From: JAAYCI01 sp964370045
GTDB lineage: Bacteria; Bacillota; Clostridia; Oscillospirales; Ruminococcaceae
DNA length: 64,000 bases
Assembly (NCBI GenBank): GCA_964370045.1
Contig: CAYJGZ010000005.1
Span: 62,001 to 126,000, forward strand
Direction of reading: 5' to 3'
Shown: positions 18,581 through 26,866 of the stretch, one piece after another
Numbering within the stretch: position 1 is the first letter of the stretch
Layout: every line of letters starts with the position of its first letter
The notes under the pieces: generated by a model
Databases searched by the model: none
Told to the model about the DNA's origin: nothing
What the model saw: only the letters and a program-made list of their open reading frames with translations
Position numbers and translations under genes: made by a program

Positions 18581-18903
18581 ACTTGCTTATGCACAAAATA
18601 TGCGCTTTTTCGAGTGTTTTATTTTTTATCCCCCCCACAGCATCTTGACAATACCCTGCGCCTGCCTTACAATGATTTGAGGATATATTGCACACTGGGC
18701 GTATTGTATCACTCGTGTGCGCTGGGATTTTCCCGCCTATTTTGATATTTTTTGCGTATATACGCTTTTTATTGTGTGTAAACCGCATACACTTAAATGG
18801 TGAGAACTTCCCACCATAGGGTGCGCACCTGTGCACTCTACCCACAGGGCAGGTGGCCCTGCATGTTTCACCCCATTTTATTCATCGAAGGAGTTGACCC
18901 GAA

Positions 18904-20460
18904 TTGTCAGTACCACTTTGGGTTCCCATCGTGGTGGCAATCGTGGGCATTTTAGCAACTATCGTTTCATTCCGCGCCGGCGCTGTATATCGTCGGCGCA
19001 CTGCCGAGAGCGCACTTGGCTCTGCGGAAGAGGAAGCTAAAAAAATTGTCAACGATGCTATCAAGAATGCGGAACAAAAACTAAAAGCCGCCTCGGTAGA
19101 GGCAAAGGACCAGGCGTACCAGCTGAGGCACGACGCCGAAAAGGAAATTAAAGAACGTAGGAGCGAGCTTAACCGGCAAGAACGACGCATAGAGCAAAAA
19201 GAGGAGGCAGTGGACAAAAAGACCTCTGCCATGGAACAAAAAGAGGACGACCTGCGCCAAAAGGCTACTTTGGCGGACGCACGCCTTGCGGAGATAGAGC
19301 AAATTCGTGAGCGTGAGATGCAAAAATTGGAAAGCGTTGCCGCACTCACACAGGAGGAGGCACGCAACGTGCTACTCTCCAAGGTGGACGAGGGACTTGC
19401 ACACGAAAAGGCGCTGAAAATCTCCGCATTCGAGCTGAACTTAAAGGATGAGGCGGATAATATGGCACGTGAGCTCATCGGGCAGGCCATCGCCCGCTGT
19501 GCCGCAGACCATTCGTCCGAGGCGACCGTCTCGGTAGTAAACCTTCCCTCGGACGAGATGAAGGGGCGCATTATCGGCCGTGAGGGGCGCAACATTCGTG
19601 CGCTGGAAACCGCCACAGGTGTTGACCTCATTATAGACGACACGCCCGAGGCAATCACGCTGTCCAGCTTCGACCCCGTGCGCCGTGAGGTGGCACGTCA
19701 GACGCTCGAAAAGCTCATTTCGGATGGGCGCATTCACCCTGCACGCATTGAGGAGATGGTGGAAAAGAGCCGCCGTGACCTTGAGCTTGTGATGAAGCGT
19801 GAGGGCGAGCGTGCCGTTATGGATGTTGGCCTGCCCAATGTTCACCCCGACCTTGTGAAGCTTATCGGCCGCCTGCGCTACCGCACCAGCTACGGCCAAA
19901 ATGTGCTGAACCACAGCTTGGAAGTTGCGTATCTTTCGGGCATCATGGCGGCGGAGCTGGGGCTGAATGTTTCGCAGGCAAAGCGTGCCGGACTTTTGCA
20001 CGATATCGGCAAGGCGCTGGACCATGAGATAGAGGGAAGCCATACCCAAATAGGTGTGGACATCGCCAAAAAGTACAAGGAGAGCGCCGCTGTTGCTCAC
20101 GCAGTGGAGGCTCACCACGGGGATGTAGAGCCAAAAACGACGCTGGCGTTTATCGTTATGGCGGCGGATGCCATCTCGGCGGCACGCCCCGGCGCACGCA
20201 GGGAAAACCTCGAGAGCTACATAAAGCGGCTTGAGAACCTTGAGGAAATCGCCAAGAGCTTCAGCGGCGTGGAAAGCAGCTTTGCTATTCAGGCAGGGCG
20301 TGAGGTGCGCATACTCGTAAAGCCGGAGCAGGTGAGCGACGATGCACTTGTGCTACTGGCACACGACATCAGCCAGAAAATCGAGAGCGAGCTTGACTAC
20401 CCGGGACAAATCAAGGTGAACGTGGTGCGTGAGAGCCGTGCCATCGACTACGCAAAGTAA
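18904..20460 (+). CDS. rny: Ribonuclease Y
   Basis: The membrane-anchored endoribonuclease that starts mRNA decay in Firmicutes. The 518 residues have the standard order: N-terminal membrane helix (VPIVVAIVGILATIVSF), long charged coiled coil (about 35-200), KH domain with IIGREGRNIRALE near residue 222, and HD domain with GLLHDIGKALDHEIEG near 365. The start is TTG at 18904, 10 nt after GGAG; the alternative ATGs lie inside the coiled coil. It is followed by the YmdB-type gene, a common neighbour in this phylum, although a repeat copy separates the two here. Confidence 0.96.
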   Translation: MSVPLWVPIVVAIVGILATIVSFRAGAVYRRRTAESALGSAEEEAKKIVNDAIKNAEQKLKAASVEAKDQAYQLRHDAEKEIKERRSELNRQERRIEQKEEAVDKKTSAMEQKEDDLRQKATLADARLAEIEQIREREMQKLESVAALTQEEARNVLLSKVDEGLAHEKALKISAFELNLKDEADNMARELIGQAIARCAADHSSEATVSVVNLPSDEMKGRIIGREGRNIRALETATGVDLIIDDTPEAITLSSFDPVRREVARQTLEKLISDGRIHPARIEEMVEKSRRDLELVMKREGERAVMDVGLPNVHPDLVKLIGRLRYRTSYGQNVLNHSLEVAYLSGIMAAELGLNVSQAKRAGLLHDIGKALDHEIEGSHTQIGVDIAKKYKESAAVAHAVEAHHGDVEPKTTLAFIVMAADAISAARPGARRENLESYIKRLENLEEIAKSFSGVESSFAIQAGREVRILVKPEQVSDDALVLLAHDISQKIESELDYPGQIKVNVVRESRAIDYAK

Positions 20461-20463
20461 GGC

Positions 20464-20541
20464 AGTGGACACATACAAGTGATTTAGAATACGTCAAGTG
20501 GGATATACCAAAAGACTAAACCATCACTCTTGTTCACACCC
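20464..20541. repeat. Family A element, copy 3 (hairpin deleted)
   Basis: Left end AGTGGACACATACAAGTG, then the long arm GATTTAGAATACGTCAAG; right end AACCATCACTCTTGTTCACACCC. The central GC-rich hairpin is lost, leaving GGGATATACC. Confidence 0.75.
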
Positions 20542-20648
20542 ATGTTTCACATATTTAAGCTTTTAACTTGTACGGCAGGCAGAGCCTTCTGCCTGCCGTA
20601 TGCTGTGTGTAACGCACCTGTTCTTTTGCATATCGGAGGTACTGCTGT

Positions 20649-21416
20649 ATGAATGTTTTGTGCATAGGGGACGTTGTGGGCGAGGCAGGAGTGGATTTTT
20701 TTGCCTCTCGCCTGCCCTCGCTAAAGCGTGAGCTTTTTGCGGACTTTGTAATCGTAAACGGCGAAAACAGCGACAAAAGCGGCATAGGCCTAAACAAGCA
20801 CACCGCCGAAACACTTTTGCAGTATGCGGATGTTGTAACAGGGGGCAACCACAGCCTGCGCCGCGCGTCGCTTGGCCTTTACGCCGAAAACGAATGCCTG
20901 CTGTTGCCGGCAAACCAGCCCTGCACCTCCGACGACATGGGCTGCTGTGTGCTGAACACGGGGCGCTTGGGCGACATATGCGTGATAAACCTTGCAGGCT
21001 GTGCGTGGATGGAGCCGCTTTGCAACCCATTTTTGCGCGCGGAGGAGCTTTTGGCAAAGCACAGCGCAAGGTTTATAATAGTGGACTTTCACGCCGAGTC
21101 CACCGCCGAGAAAAAGGCGCTCGCCTATCATTTGGATGGACGTGTGAGCGCAGTTTTCGGCACGCACACCCACGTGCAAACGGCGGACGAGCAGCTACTG
21201 CCAAGCGGCACAGGCTACATCTCAGACATTGGCATGTGCGGCCCGTCAAACAGCGTGATAGGCGTAGAGCCGCACCTCGCCGTAAAAAGACAGCGTGAGC
21301 ATCTCCCCGTGCGCTTTGAGGTAGCACAAGGCCCGTGTGAAATGCGCGGTGCTTTGTTTATTTTGGATGATGACACAGGGCTTTGCCTTGATGTACAACG
21401 AGTGTGTGTGACATAA
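20649..21416 (+). CDS. YmdB/TIGR00282-family metallophosphoesterase
   Basis: A 255-residue calcineurin-like phosphodiesterase; the B. subtilis homologue YmdB hydrolyses cyclic nucleotides and affects RNase Y and biofilm decisions. Metal-binding motifs are visible: IGDVVGEAG at the start, VNGENS, TGGNH, VDFHAE and GTHTHVQTAD with ISDIGMCG. The segment after GGNH is SLRRASLGLY where relatives usually have a Trp-Asp-Lys stretch, so the substrate pocket may differ. GGAGG precedes the ATG. It lies downstream of rny in the same direction. Confidence 0.92.
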   Translation: MNVLCIGDVVGEAGVDFFASRLPSLKRELFADFVIVNGENSDKSGIGLNKHTAETLLQYADVVTGGNHSLRRASLGLYAENECLLLPANQPCTSDDMGCCVLNTGRLGDICVINLAGCAWMEPLCNPFLRAEELLAKHSARFIIVDFHAESTAEKKALAYHLDGRVSAVFGTHTHVQTADEQLLPSGTGYISDIGMCGPSNSVIGVEPHLAVKRQREHLPVRFEVAQGPCEMRGALFILDDDTGLCLDVQRVCVT

Positions 21417-21418
21417 GA

Positions 21419-21436
21419 CATCACACATGTGTGATG
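21419..21436. repeat. Perfect 18-bp palindrome
   Basis: CATCACACATGTGTGATG lies immediately after the YmdB-type gene stop, within a run of short ATGACA-like repeats. It could be a protein-binding site or a cruciform; there is no T-run. Confidence 0.6.
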
Positions 21437-21466
21437 ACACATATGACATGATACATATATATTTTG

Positions 21467-21592
21467 GAGTGGACACATAGCGTTTATTTTTGGCAGGTAA
21501 AATTCTACCCGTTAAGCGCAGAGAGGGCGGCATATCCCATCCTGCGGCGGGGGATATGCCAAAAATCCAAACGGACGCTTTTGTCTGCACCC
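21467..21592. repeat. Family A element, copy 4
   Basis: Left end GAGTGGACACATAG, right end CGCTTTTGTCTGCACCC. The core pairs GGCATATCCC with GGGATATGCC around CATCCTGCGGCGG. The left arm is rearranged (GGCAGGTAAAATTCTACCC). It ends 22 nt before the prfC start. Confidence 0.75.
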
Positions 21593-21613
21593 ATATTTTT
21601 GGAGGCCTTTTTC

Positions 21614-23197
21614 GTGACAACTGAACAGGAAATACAAAGACGGCGTACCTTCGCCATTATCAGCCACCCCGACGCAGGCAAGACCACCCTTACCGAAAAG
21701 CTGCTTTTGTACGGCGGCGCAATAGGGCTGGCCGGCAGTGTCAAGGGTAAAAAGAGCACACGCCATGCCGTTTCGGACTGGATGGACATAGAGAAACAGC
21801 GTGGCATCTCGGTGACCTCCAGCGTATTGCAGTTTGAATACGACGGCTTTTGCGTGAACATTTTGGACACACCCGGCCACCAAGACTTTTCGGAGGACAC
21901 CTACCGCACGCTCATGGCGGCGGACTGCGCCGTAATGGTGATAGATGCGGCAAAGGGCGTAGAGATGCAGACCAAAAAGCTGTTTAAGGTGTGCGTCATG
22001 CGTGGCATACCCATCTTCACCTTTATAAACAAGATGGACCGTGAGGCAAAAGCGCCGCTGGAGCTTTTGGAGGACATCGAGGAAGTTTTGGGCATTGAGA
22101 CATATGCGGTGAACTGGCCCATAGGCAGCGGCAAGCAGTTTAAGGGTGTTTACGACCGTGAAAACGAGGAAATCCTTGCGTTTGAGCCGACGCTGCACGG
22201 CACAAAGCAGGTGGCCGCCACCAAGGCAAAGCCGGGCGACGCACAGCTAAACACACTGCTGGGCGAGGGTGCACACGCCGCACTTTTGGAGGACATCGAG
22301 CTTTTGGACGTGGCCGGAACAAGCTTTGATGTGGATGCAATGCTAAAGGGCAAGCTCACTCCCGTGTTTTTCGGCTCGGCGCTCACAAACTTCGGTGTAG
22401 AGCCATTTTTAAGCGCATTTTTGCGCCTTACGCCGCCGCCGCTCGCTCGCAACTCCTCCGCAGGTATTGTGCCCCCCACCTCGGAGGATTTTTCCGCCTT
22501 TGTGTTTAAGATACAGGCGAACATGAACCCCGCCCACCGTGACCGCATCGCATTTTTGCGCATATGCTCGGGGCGCTTTGAAAAGGGCATGGAGGTGCTT
22601 CATGTTCAGGCGCAAAAGCCGGTGCGGCTTTCACAGCCTCAGCAGATGATGGCAGAGGAGCGCCAGACGGTGGAAAACGCATACGCAGGCGATATTTTAG
22701 GCGTGTTCGACCCCGGAATTTTCGCCATAGGGGACACGCTCACAAGCGCAAAGCCACCGTTTACCTTTGACGGCATCCCCACCTTTGCACCCGAATATTT
22801 TTCGCTGCTTCGCCACAACGACACCATGAAGCGCAAGCAGTTTATCAAGGGCATCTCCCAGATAGCGCAGGAGGGCGGCATCCAAATTTTCAAAGAGCCG
22901 GGCGGCGGCCTTGAGGAGGTAATTGTTGGTGCTGTGGGCGTCTTGCAGTTTGAGGTGCTGGAGCACCGCCTAAAGCAGGAGTACGGGCTTAGCATCCGCC
23001 TGCAGTCGCTGGGATACCGCCACATCCGCTGGATTTCCCACAGTGAAGCGCCACTTTCTTCGCTGGACATCACCGCAGACTCAAAGCTTGTGGAGGACTT
23101 AAAAGGCAGTCCGCTACTGCTTTTTGCGAGCGAGTGGAACATAAACTGGGCGCAGGAGCACAACAAGGGCCTTGTGCTGTCCGAGTTCGGCCGATAG
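21614..23197 (+). CDS. prfC: Peptide chain release factor 3
   Basis: The GTPase that recycles release factors 1 and 2 from the ribosome after termination. The 527 residues match the family length. G-domain motifs: DAGKTTLTEKLL (G1), DTPGHQDFSEDTYRTL (G3), NKMDRE (G4). The RF-3-specific middle region and C-terminal domain (EVLEHRLKQEYG) follow. I use GTG at 21614, after GGAGG (8 nt). The open frame runs further upstream, but only through the family A repeat, which should not be translated as part of the protein. Confidence 0.95.
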   Translation: MTTEQEIQRRRTFAIISHPDAGKTTLTEKLLLYGGAIGLAGSVKGKKSTRHAVSDWMDIEKQRGISVTSSVLQFEYDGFCVNILDTPGHQDFSEDTYRTLMAADCAVMVIDAAKGVEMQTKKLFKVCVMRGIPIFTFINKMDREAKAPLELLEDIEEVLGIETYAVNWPIGSGKQFKGVYDRENEEILAFEPTLHGTKQVAATKAKPGDAQLNTLLGEGAHAALLEDIELLDVAGTSFDVDAMLKGKLTPVFFGSALTNFGVEPFLSAFLRLTPPPLARNSSAGIVPPTSEDFSAFVFKIQANMNPAHRDRIAFLRICSGRFEKGMEVLHVQAQKPVRLSQPQQMMAEERQTVENAYAGDILGVFDPGIFAIGDTLTSAKPPFTFDGIPTFAPEYFSLLRHNDTMKRKQFIKGISQIAQEGGIQIFKEPGGGLEEVIVGAVGVLQFEVLEHRLKQEYGLSIRLQSLGYRHIRWISHSEAPLSSLDITADSKLVEDLKGSPLLLFASEWNINWAQEHNKGLVLSEFGR

Positions 23198-23269
23198 TTT
23201 CAAGCTTGTGCGAACACTATCCATTCACACATCACAAAAAAATCACTTATTGCGTGTACAATCGTAGTT

Positions 23270-23442
23270 CTTTAAGCAGTGTCTACACAGGTGTTCAATC
23301 TTCTGGTTTTGGCAATTTTTCCGCCATACTTTGCCCTCAAGCCTCGCATTCCACAAAAGTGTGCATCGCTTTTCCTCCGTGTCTTGCGAAAAAATTGCTT
23401 AAAGTCATATAGTTTCAACTCGTGTAGTCACCGCCTATATAC
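23270..23442. repeat. Family B element, copy 1 (about 170 bp)
   Basis: Left end AAGCAGTGTCTACACAGGTG, right end TTTCAACTCGTGTAGTCACC. Internal landmarks are shared with copies at 39.3 and 49.8 kb: TTTGGCAATTTTTCCGCC, CATTCCAC, AAAAAATTGCTTAAA. It is in the same orientation as the 39.3-kb copy and opposite to the 49.8-kb one. It ends 16 nt before the lipid kinase start. Confidence 0.85.
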
Positions 23443-23457
23443 GGAGGGGTTCTTTCT

Positions 23458-24345
23458 ATGCGCAGGATGCTGCTTATTTTCAATCCCGTCACGGGCGGCG
23501 GACGCATCAAAAACAAGCTTGCCGAGATACTCTGCCTTTTTTCGCAGGCGGGCTATCACCTGCAGGTTTTCCCCACAAAAGGGCCAAAGCACGCCATCGA
23601 AATCACGCAGAATTACGGCGGCGATGTGGATGCTTTGGTGTGCTGTGGCGGCGACGGCACGCTCAGCGAAGTGGTGCAGGGCATGATGAGCCTTGAAAAA
23701 AGGCCGATGCTCGGCTACATTCCCTGCGGCACTACCAACGATTTTTCAAGTGCACTGCGCCTTCCCAAGGGCAGGCTTTTAAGCGCAGCACAGCGCATTA
23801 TCACGCCACGCAAGCTACTGCATCTCGACATAGGCCGCTTTAACGAAAGCTTTTTCACCTATGTTGCCGCCTTTGGCTCTTTTGCGGACATCCCCTACAA
23901 AACCTCCCAGAGCAACAAGAACCTTTTCGGCCACATGGCGTATCTTTTTGAGGCGGTTTTCAGCATTGGGAACATGCGCCCCACACGTGTGAAGCTGAGC
24001 TGTGAGGAGGGTGTTTATGAGGACGACTTTCTTTTCGGTGTAATTTCAAACGCCGTGTCTGTGGCAGGCTTTAGCTTTCCACAATGGAAAAATGTGCGTT
24101 TAGACGACGGGTATTTCGAAGTTGTTCTGGCAAAATTCCCCAAAAACCCTGTGCAAATGGGCGAAATATCCGCCGCTGTTTTAAGCGGAAACACCGCCTG
24201 CCCACTGCTTACTTTTTTGAAAGCAAAAGAATTAAAGGTAGAGTGCGCCACACCGCTGGGCTGGACACTGGACGGCGAATACGGTGGCGCACACAAGGTG
24301 TCGAACATTCAGGTGAAGCACAAGGCTTTGGATATTTGCATATAG
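23458..24345 (+). CDS. Diacylglycerol/lipid kinase family protein
   Basis: 295 residues of the DagK-catalytic (YegS/DgkB/BmrU) family, phosphorylating diacylglycerol or related lipids at the membrane face. Diagnostic motifs: NPVTGGGRIKN at the start, CGGDGTLSEVV near residue 61 and PCGTTNDFSSAL near 90. The C-terminal beta-sandwich ends with GWTLDGEYGG. GGAGGGG lies 7-8 nt before the ATG, right after the family B repeat, so the repeat probably lies in its leader. The precise substrate cannot be told from sequence. Confidence 0.92.
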   Translation: MRRMLLIFNPVTGGGRIKNKLAEILCLFSQAGYHLQVFPTKGPKHAIEITQNYGGDVDALVCCGGDGTLSEVVQGMMSLEKRPMLGYIPCGTTNDFSSALRLPKGRLLSAAQRIITPRKLLHLDIGRFNESFFTYVAAFGSFADIPYKTSQSNKNLFGHMAYLFEAVFSIGNMRPTRVKLSCEEGVYEDDFLFGVISNAVSVAGFSFPQWKNVRLDDGYFEVVLAKFPKNPVQMGEISAAVLSGNTACPLLTFLKAKELKVECATPLGWTLDGEYGGAHKVSNIQVKHKALDICI

Positions 24346-24399
24346 CTTGTATGTCGCTTTCACCCTATCCCACTGCCTAAAACCACAAAGGAGCTCCAC

Positions 24400-25899
24400 A
24401 TGCAAAAAAACGGTGATAACCATCAGGATAACAAGCTGGGCGGCCATACTTACCGCCCGTCCTCAAGGCCGCCTCGCCCGGGGGAAGGCGGCACACCTGC
24501 CACACCAAAGCCACCGCCTACCCAAAGCGAGCAGGGCGCAAAGGAAAAGCGCTATCTCTCTTTGGAGGAGCAGCTCATGGCGCAGACAGGCGAGCTGCCT
24601 GCACAGCGCCCTACTGCGGCCAAATCATACGATGCGCACGCTTGTTCGAACAAAAAAGACGGCGCTGTCATCAGCATTTTCGGGGTGGATTTCACACGGC
24701 TTCATGTCATTTTGGGCAGTGGTATTGTAGTGCTTTTACTCGCCGTTATTTTAGTTTTGCTCATTCCCTCCTGCATGAGCGGTGCGGCCACTGCGCAAAG
24801 TTCCTCCTCCGTCTCCCACTCGGCTTCCGCCTCTCACGACAGCAACTACGACAAGGACGCAAACGTCCTGCCCACGGGTGAGTTTGAGGGCACGGTACTG
24901 CCCGAAACAGAACCGCTAAGCGATGCGGAAATGGAGGAATACCTCGCCGACACGCTGTTTTTGGGCGACTCTAACACCGAGCGTATGCACGCATTCAGGG
25001 ACGAGACCGGCCTTACCCGACAAAACGCCATCGGCGTGGAGGGTATGCACGTGTCCGAGTTCACCACAAAGTCCTGCGTGACGTTCCGCGGTGACTACGC
25101 CACATACACCATGCCGCAGGCAGTGGAGATGCTACAGCCTTTGCGAGTGGTCATCACCTTTGGCACAAACGACGCCGCCAGCTACAACGTCGAGACATTC
25201 CGCGAAAACTACAAAGAGGCCATCGAGGCGATTGAAGAGGCGTACCCCTATGCTGAAATCATCATAGGCTCGGTGTTTCCCATAGAGCACAACCGTAGCT
25301 ATTCCTCCGTGTCCATGACCCGCATAGACGAATTTAACGTGGAGCTTCTCTCACTCGCAGAGGAGATGGACGCAAAATTCCTAAACTGGAGCGAGGCGCT
25401 GAGAGACGACAACAGCGGCTACGCCGAAAGCGGCCAGATGCTAAGCGACGGCATACACCTAAACGCAAACGGTATGCAGAACATATTCGATTACTTTGCC
25501 ACCCACCTTTTGCACAACGAGGACACCCGCCCAATGCCGCTGAATGACATCCCCACCGTGTCGGGCGCGGTACAGCCTGTGCGCCCCGTGACATCTACGC
25601 CTGAAAGTTCCAGCTCGCAAGTGTCCTCCACATCATCTTCTGTGCCTACGTCTGTGCCAAGCTCCTCTGTGCCGCAGTCTGTGCCTGCGCCAAGCTCTAC
25701 CTCCGTGCCCGAGCCTGCACCAGACTCTACACCTGCACCAGACTCCACCCCTGCACCAGACTCCACACCTGCGCCAGACTCCACGCCTGCGCCAGACTCC
25801 ACGCCTGCGCCAGACTCCACACCTGTGCCCGACTCCGTACCCTCCACCCCCGAGGTAGCGCCCGCCGCAGATACCGTCACAGCCTCCGAAACCGCATAG
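24400..25899 (+). CDS. Membrane-anchored SGNH/GDSL hydrolase with C-terminal PDSTPA repeats
   Basis: 499 residues. A proline-rich cytoplasmic N-terminus (about 1-105) precedes one membrane helix (VILGSGIVVLLLAVILVLL). A Ser-rich linker leads to an extracellular SGNH hydrolase domain (about 165-375) with all four blocks: FLGDSNTERM (Ser nucleophile), ITFGTNDAA (Asn) and DGIHLNANG (Asp, His). The last 120 residues are Ser/Pro-rich with six PAPDST units, a likely wall-spanning or spacer stalk. Such anchored hydrolases often deacetylate cell-wall or capsule glycans, but the substrate here is unknown. The lipid kinase lies 54 nt upstream and a membrane gene follows after 3 nt. Confidence 0.9.
   Translation: MQKNGDNHQDNKLGGHTYRPSSRPPRPGEGGTPATPKPPPTQSEQGAKEKRYLSLEEQLMAQTGELPAQRPTAAKSYDAHACSNKKDGAVISIFGVDFTRLHVILGSGIVVLLLAVILVLLIPSCMSGAATAQSSSSVSHSASASHDSNYDKDANVLPTGEFEGTVLPETEPLSDAEMEEYLADTLFLGDSNTERMHAFRDETGLTRQNAIGVEGMHVSEFTTKSCVTFRGDYATYTMPQAVEMLQPLRVVITFGTNDAASYNVETFRENYKEAIEAIEEAYPYAEIIIGSVFPIEHNRSYSSVSMTRIDEFNVELLSLAEEMDAKFLNWSEALRDDNSGYAESGQMLSDGIHLNANGMQNIFDYFATHLLHNEDTRPMPLNDIPTVSGAVQPVRPVTSTPESSSSQVSSTSSSVPTSVPSSSVPQSVPAPSSTSVPEPAPDSTPAPDSTPAPDSTPAPDSTPAPDSTPAPDSTPVPDSVPSTPEVAPAADTVTASETA
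25714..25836 (+). repeat. Tandem 18-bp coding repeat (PAPDST units)
   Basis: About six near-identical 18-bp units encode PAPDST in the C-terminus of the SGNH hydrolase. They differ mostly at third positions, and the last unit changes to PVPDS. Prone to slippage, so copy number may vary between strains. Confidence 0.9.
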
Positions 25900-25902
25900 G
25901 GC

Positions 25903-26481
25903 ATGGGCATGATGTTTACTTTTTTTCGGGTGCTCGAAAGTGACGGCTTTATCTACCCCATGCTTTCGGAAAGTGCGCCCACCGAGACACCAATACTAAA
26001 CCTAAGCGCACTTTTTATTGTTGTGCCGCTCGTTTTGGGCATATTGCTCTTTGGCAAATACTTTGCCTCCCGCACAAAAAAGCGCCCACAAAAGCAGGGC
26101 ACACTGCTTACATACGAAGTGCAAGGCCGCACCGCCACCGAGTGCAGGGGTATTCTTTCAGCACCTGATGATGCGGACATTTTCGCCTACACGCTGCAAA
26201 CAAGCGAGCAAGCAAGCTATTTGCACATCACACAGCACAGGCCCACATCTCAGCCGCTGGACAGCCTTTACACGTTGAGCTTTGAGCAGGAGCGCCCTGC
26301 CGTGTTTTCGCTGAAGTTTGTGCGTGAGGCTTTTGGCATGAGAGAGCCTATAATAAACAGCGCACTTATGGATGATTTTTTCGCCCAAAAGCTAAACGCA
26401 CACCCCCTACCCAAGCCGCAAGACACGCCTTCTGAGGGACCTTTTCAGGGCGAACATTCCGCCGATGAAAGTAGCGGGTAA
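25903..26481 (+). CDS. Single-pass membrane protein, unknown
   Basis: 192 residues. It has one clear membrane helix (about 30-50, LSALFIVVPLVLGILLFGKYF) and a basic stretch (RTKKRPQK), then a roughly 110-residue probable cytoplasmic domain and an acidic, Pro-rich tail. No family is recognised. Its start is 3 nt after the SGNH hydrolase stop without a strong ribosome site, so translation is probably coupled. It is likely a partner of that hydrolase. The exact start (first or a later ATG) is uncertain. Confidence 0.7.
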   Translation: MGMMFTFFRVLESDGFIYPMLSESAPTETPILNLSALFIVVPLVLGILLFGKYFASRTKKRPQKQGTLLTYEVQGRTATECRGILSAPDDADIFAYTLQTSEQASYLHITQHRPTSQPLDSLYTLSFEQERPAVFSLKFVREAFGMREPIINSALMDDFFAQKLNAHPLPKPQDTPSEGPFQGEHSADESSG

Positions 26482-26533
26482 TTGTGCGTGCTTGTACATA
26501 TTACACAAACATTTTGCGCATCTGCCACTTTAC

Positions 26534-26563
26534 TTGACAAACGTATATTATATTGAGTATACT
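26534..26563 (+). promoter_or_regulatory. Strong promoter ahead of a structured leader
   Basis: Consensus TTGACA and TATACT are separated by 18 nt. A terminator-like hairpin starts about 12 nt after the -10. Confidence 0.65.
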
Positions 26564-26570
26564 TGTGTGG

Positions 26571-26613
26571 CACGACACCCTCATGGAATGAGTGTGCACC
26601 GTTTTTTATTTTT
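26571..26613 (+). terminator. First of two tandem terminators
   Basis: Arms ACACCCTCAT / ATGAGTGTGC with a GGA loop, then TTTTTTATTTTT. It can end the SGNH hydrolase operon or truncate the RNA from the promoter at 26534. Confidence 0.7.
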
Positions 26614-26866
26614 ACATCACACCATCATGTTTTTTCGGCGTCATAGCTACTTCTATGACATTCTCGCCAAGGAAAGGATTTTGTTTTCACGATGGACGAC
26701 GACGGCAGTCGACCTTGTTGTTTATCCTGCGCAAAACTTAATACATTCCATAATAATATCGTTGTTTAGGCACAGTCTGCACCTTTGCGTGTGAGGCTGT
26801 GCCTTGTTTTATTTTTTCATATATTCTTGCATACTATCGTGCAAAACAACTTCGGAGGTATTTACC
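26614..26866 (+). ncRNA. Structured leader RNA of the CNNM/CorC-type gene (candidate cis-regulatory RNA)
   Basis: A hairpin GGCGTCATAG / CTATGAC...CGCC (26637-26670) is followed by a nested helix with GGAT/ATCC outer and CGAC/GTCG inner pairs, then a terminator (26769-26817). The coding start comes 50 nt later. The layout fits an attenuating riboswitch or ion sensor. It does not match the M-box or yybP-ykoY consensus as I know them. Confidence 0.35.
26769..26817 (+). terminator. Terminator in the leader, just before the coding region
   Basis: Arms GGCACAG / CTGTGCC followed by TTGTTTTATTTTTT. Its place 50 nt before the start codon suggests conditional termination. Confidence 0.75.

Larger units (their letters stand above)
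18442..18903. other. Intergenic region before rny
   Basis: 462 bases holding a family B remnant (18464-18489) and a hairpin (18537-18580). No convincing gene is seen; a 125-codon minus-strand frame here has no ribosome site and no family character. Confidence 0.5.

Noticed and set aside
18468..18845. 125-codon minus-strand frame before rny
   Set aside because: No ribosome site, no family similarity, and it overlaps a family B remnant and a hairpin.
26614..26866. M-box or yybP-ykoY riboswitch
   Set aside because: None of the conserved core sequences I know for these classes is present; left as an unclassified leader.
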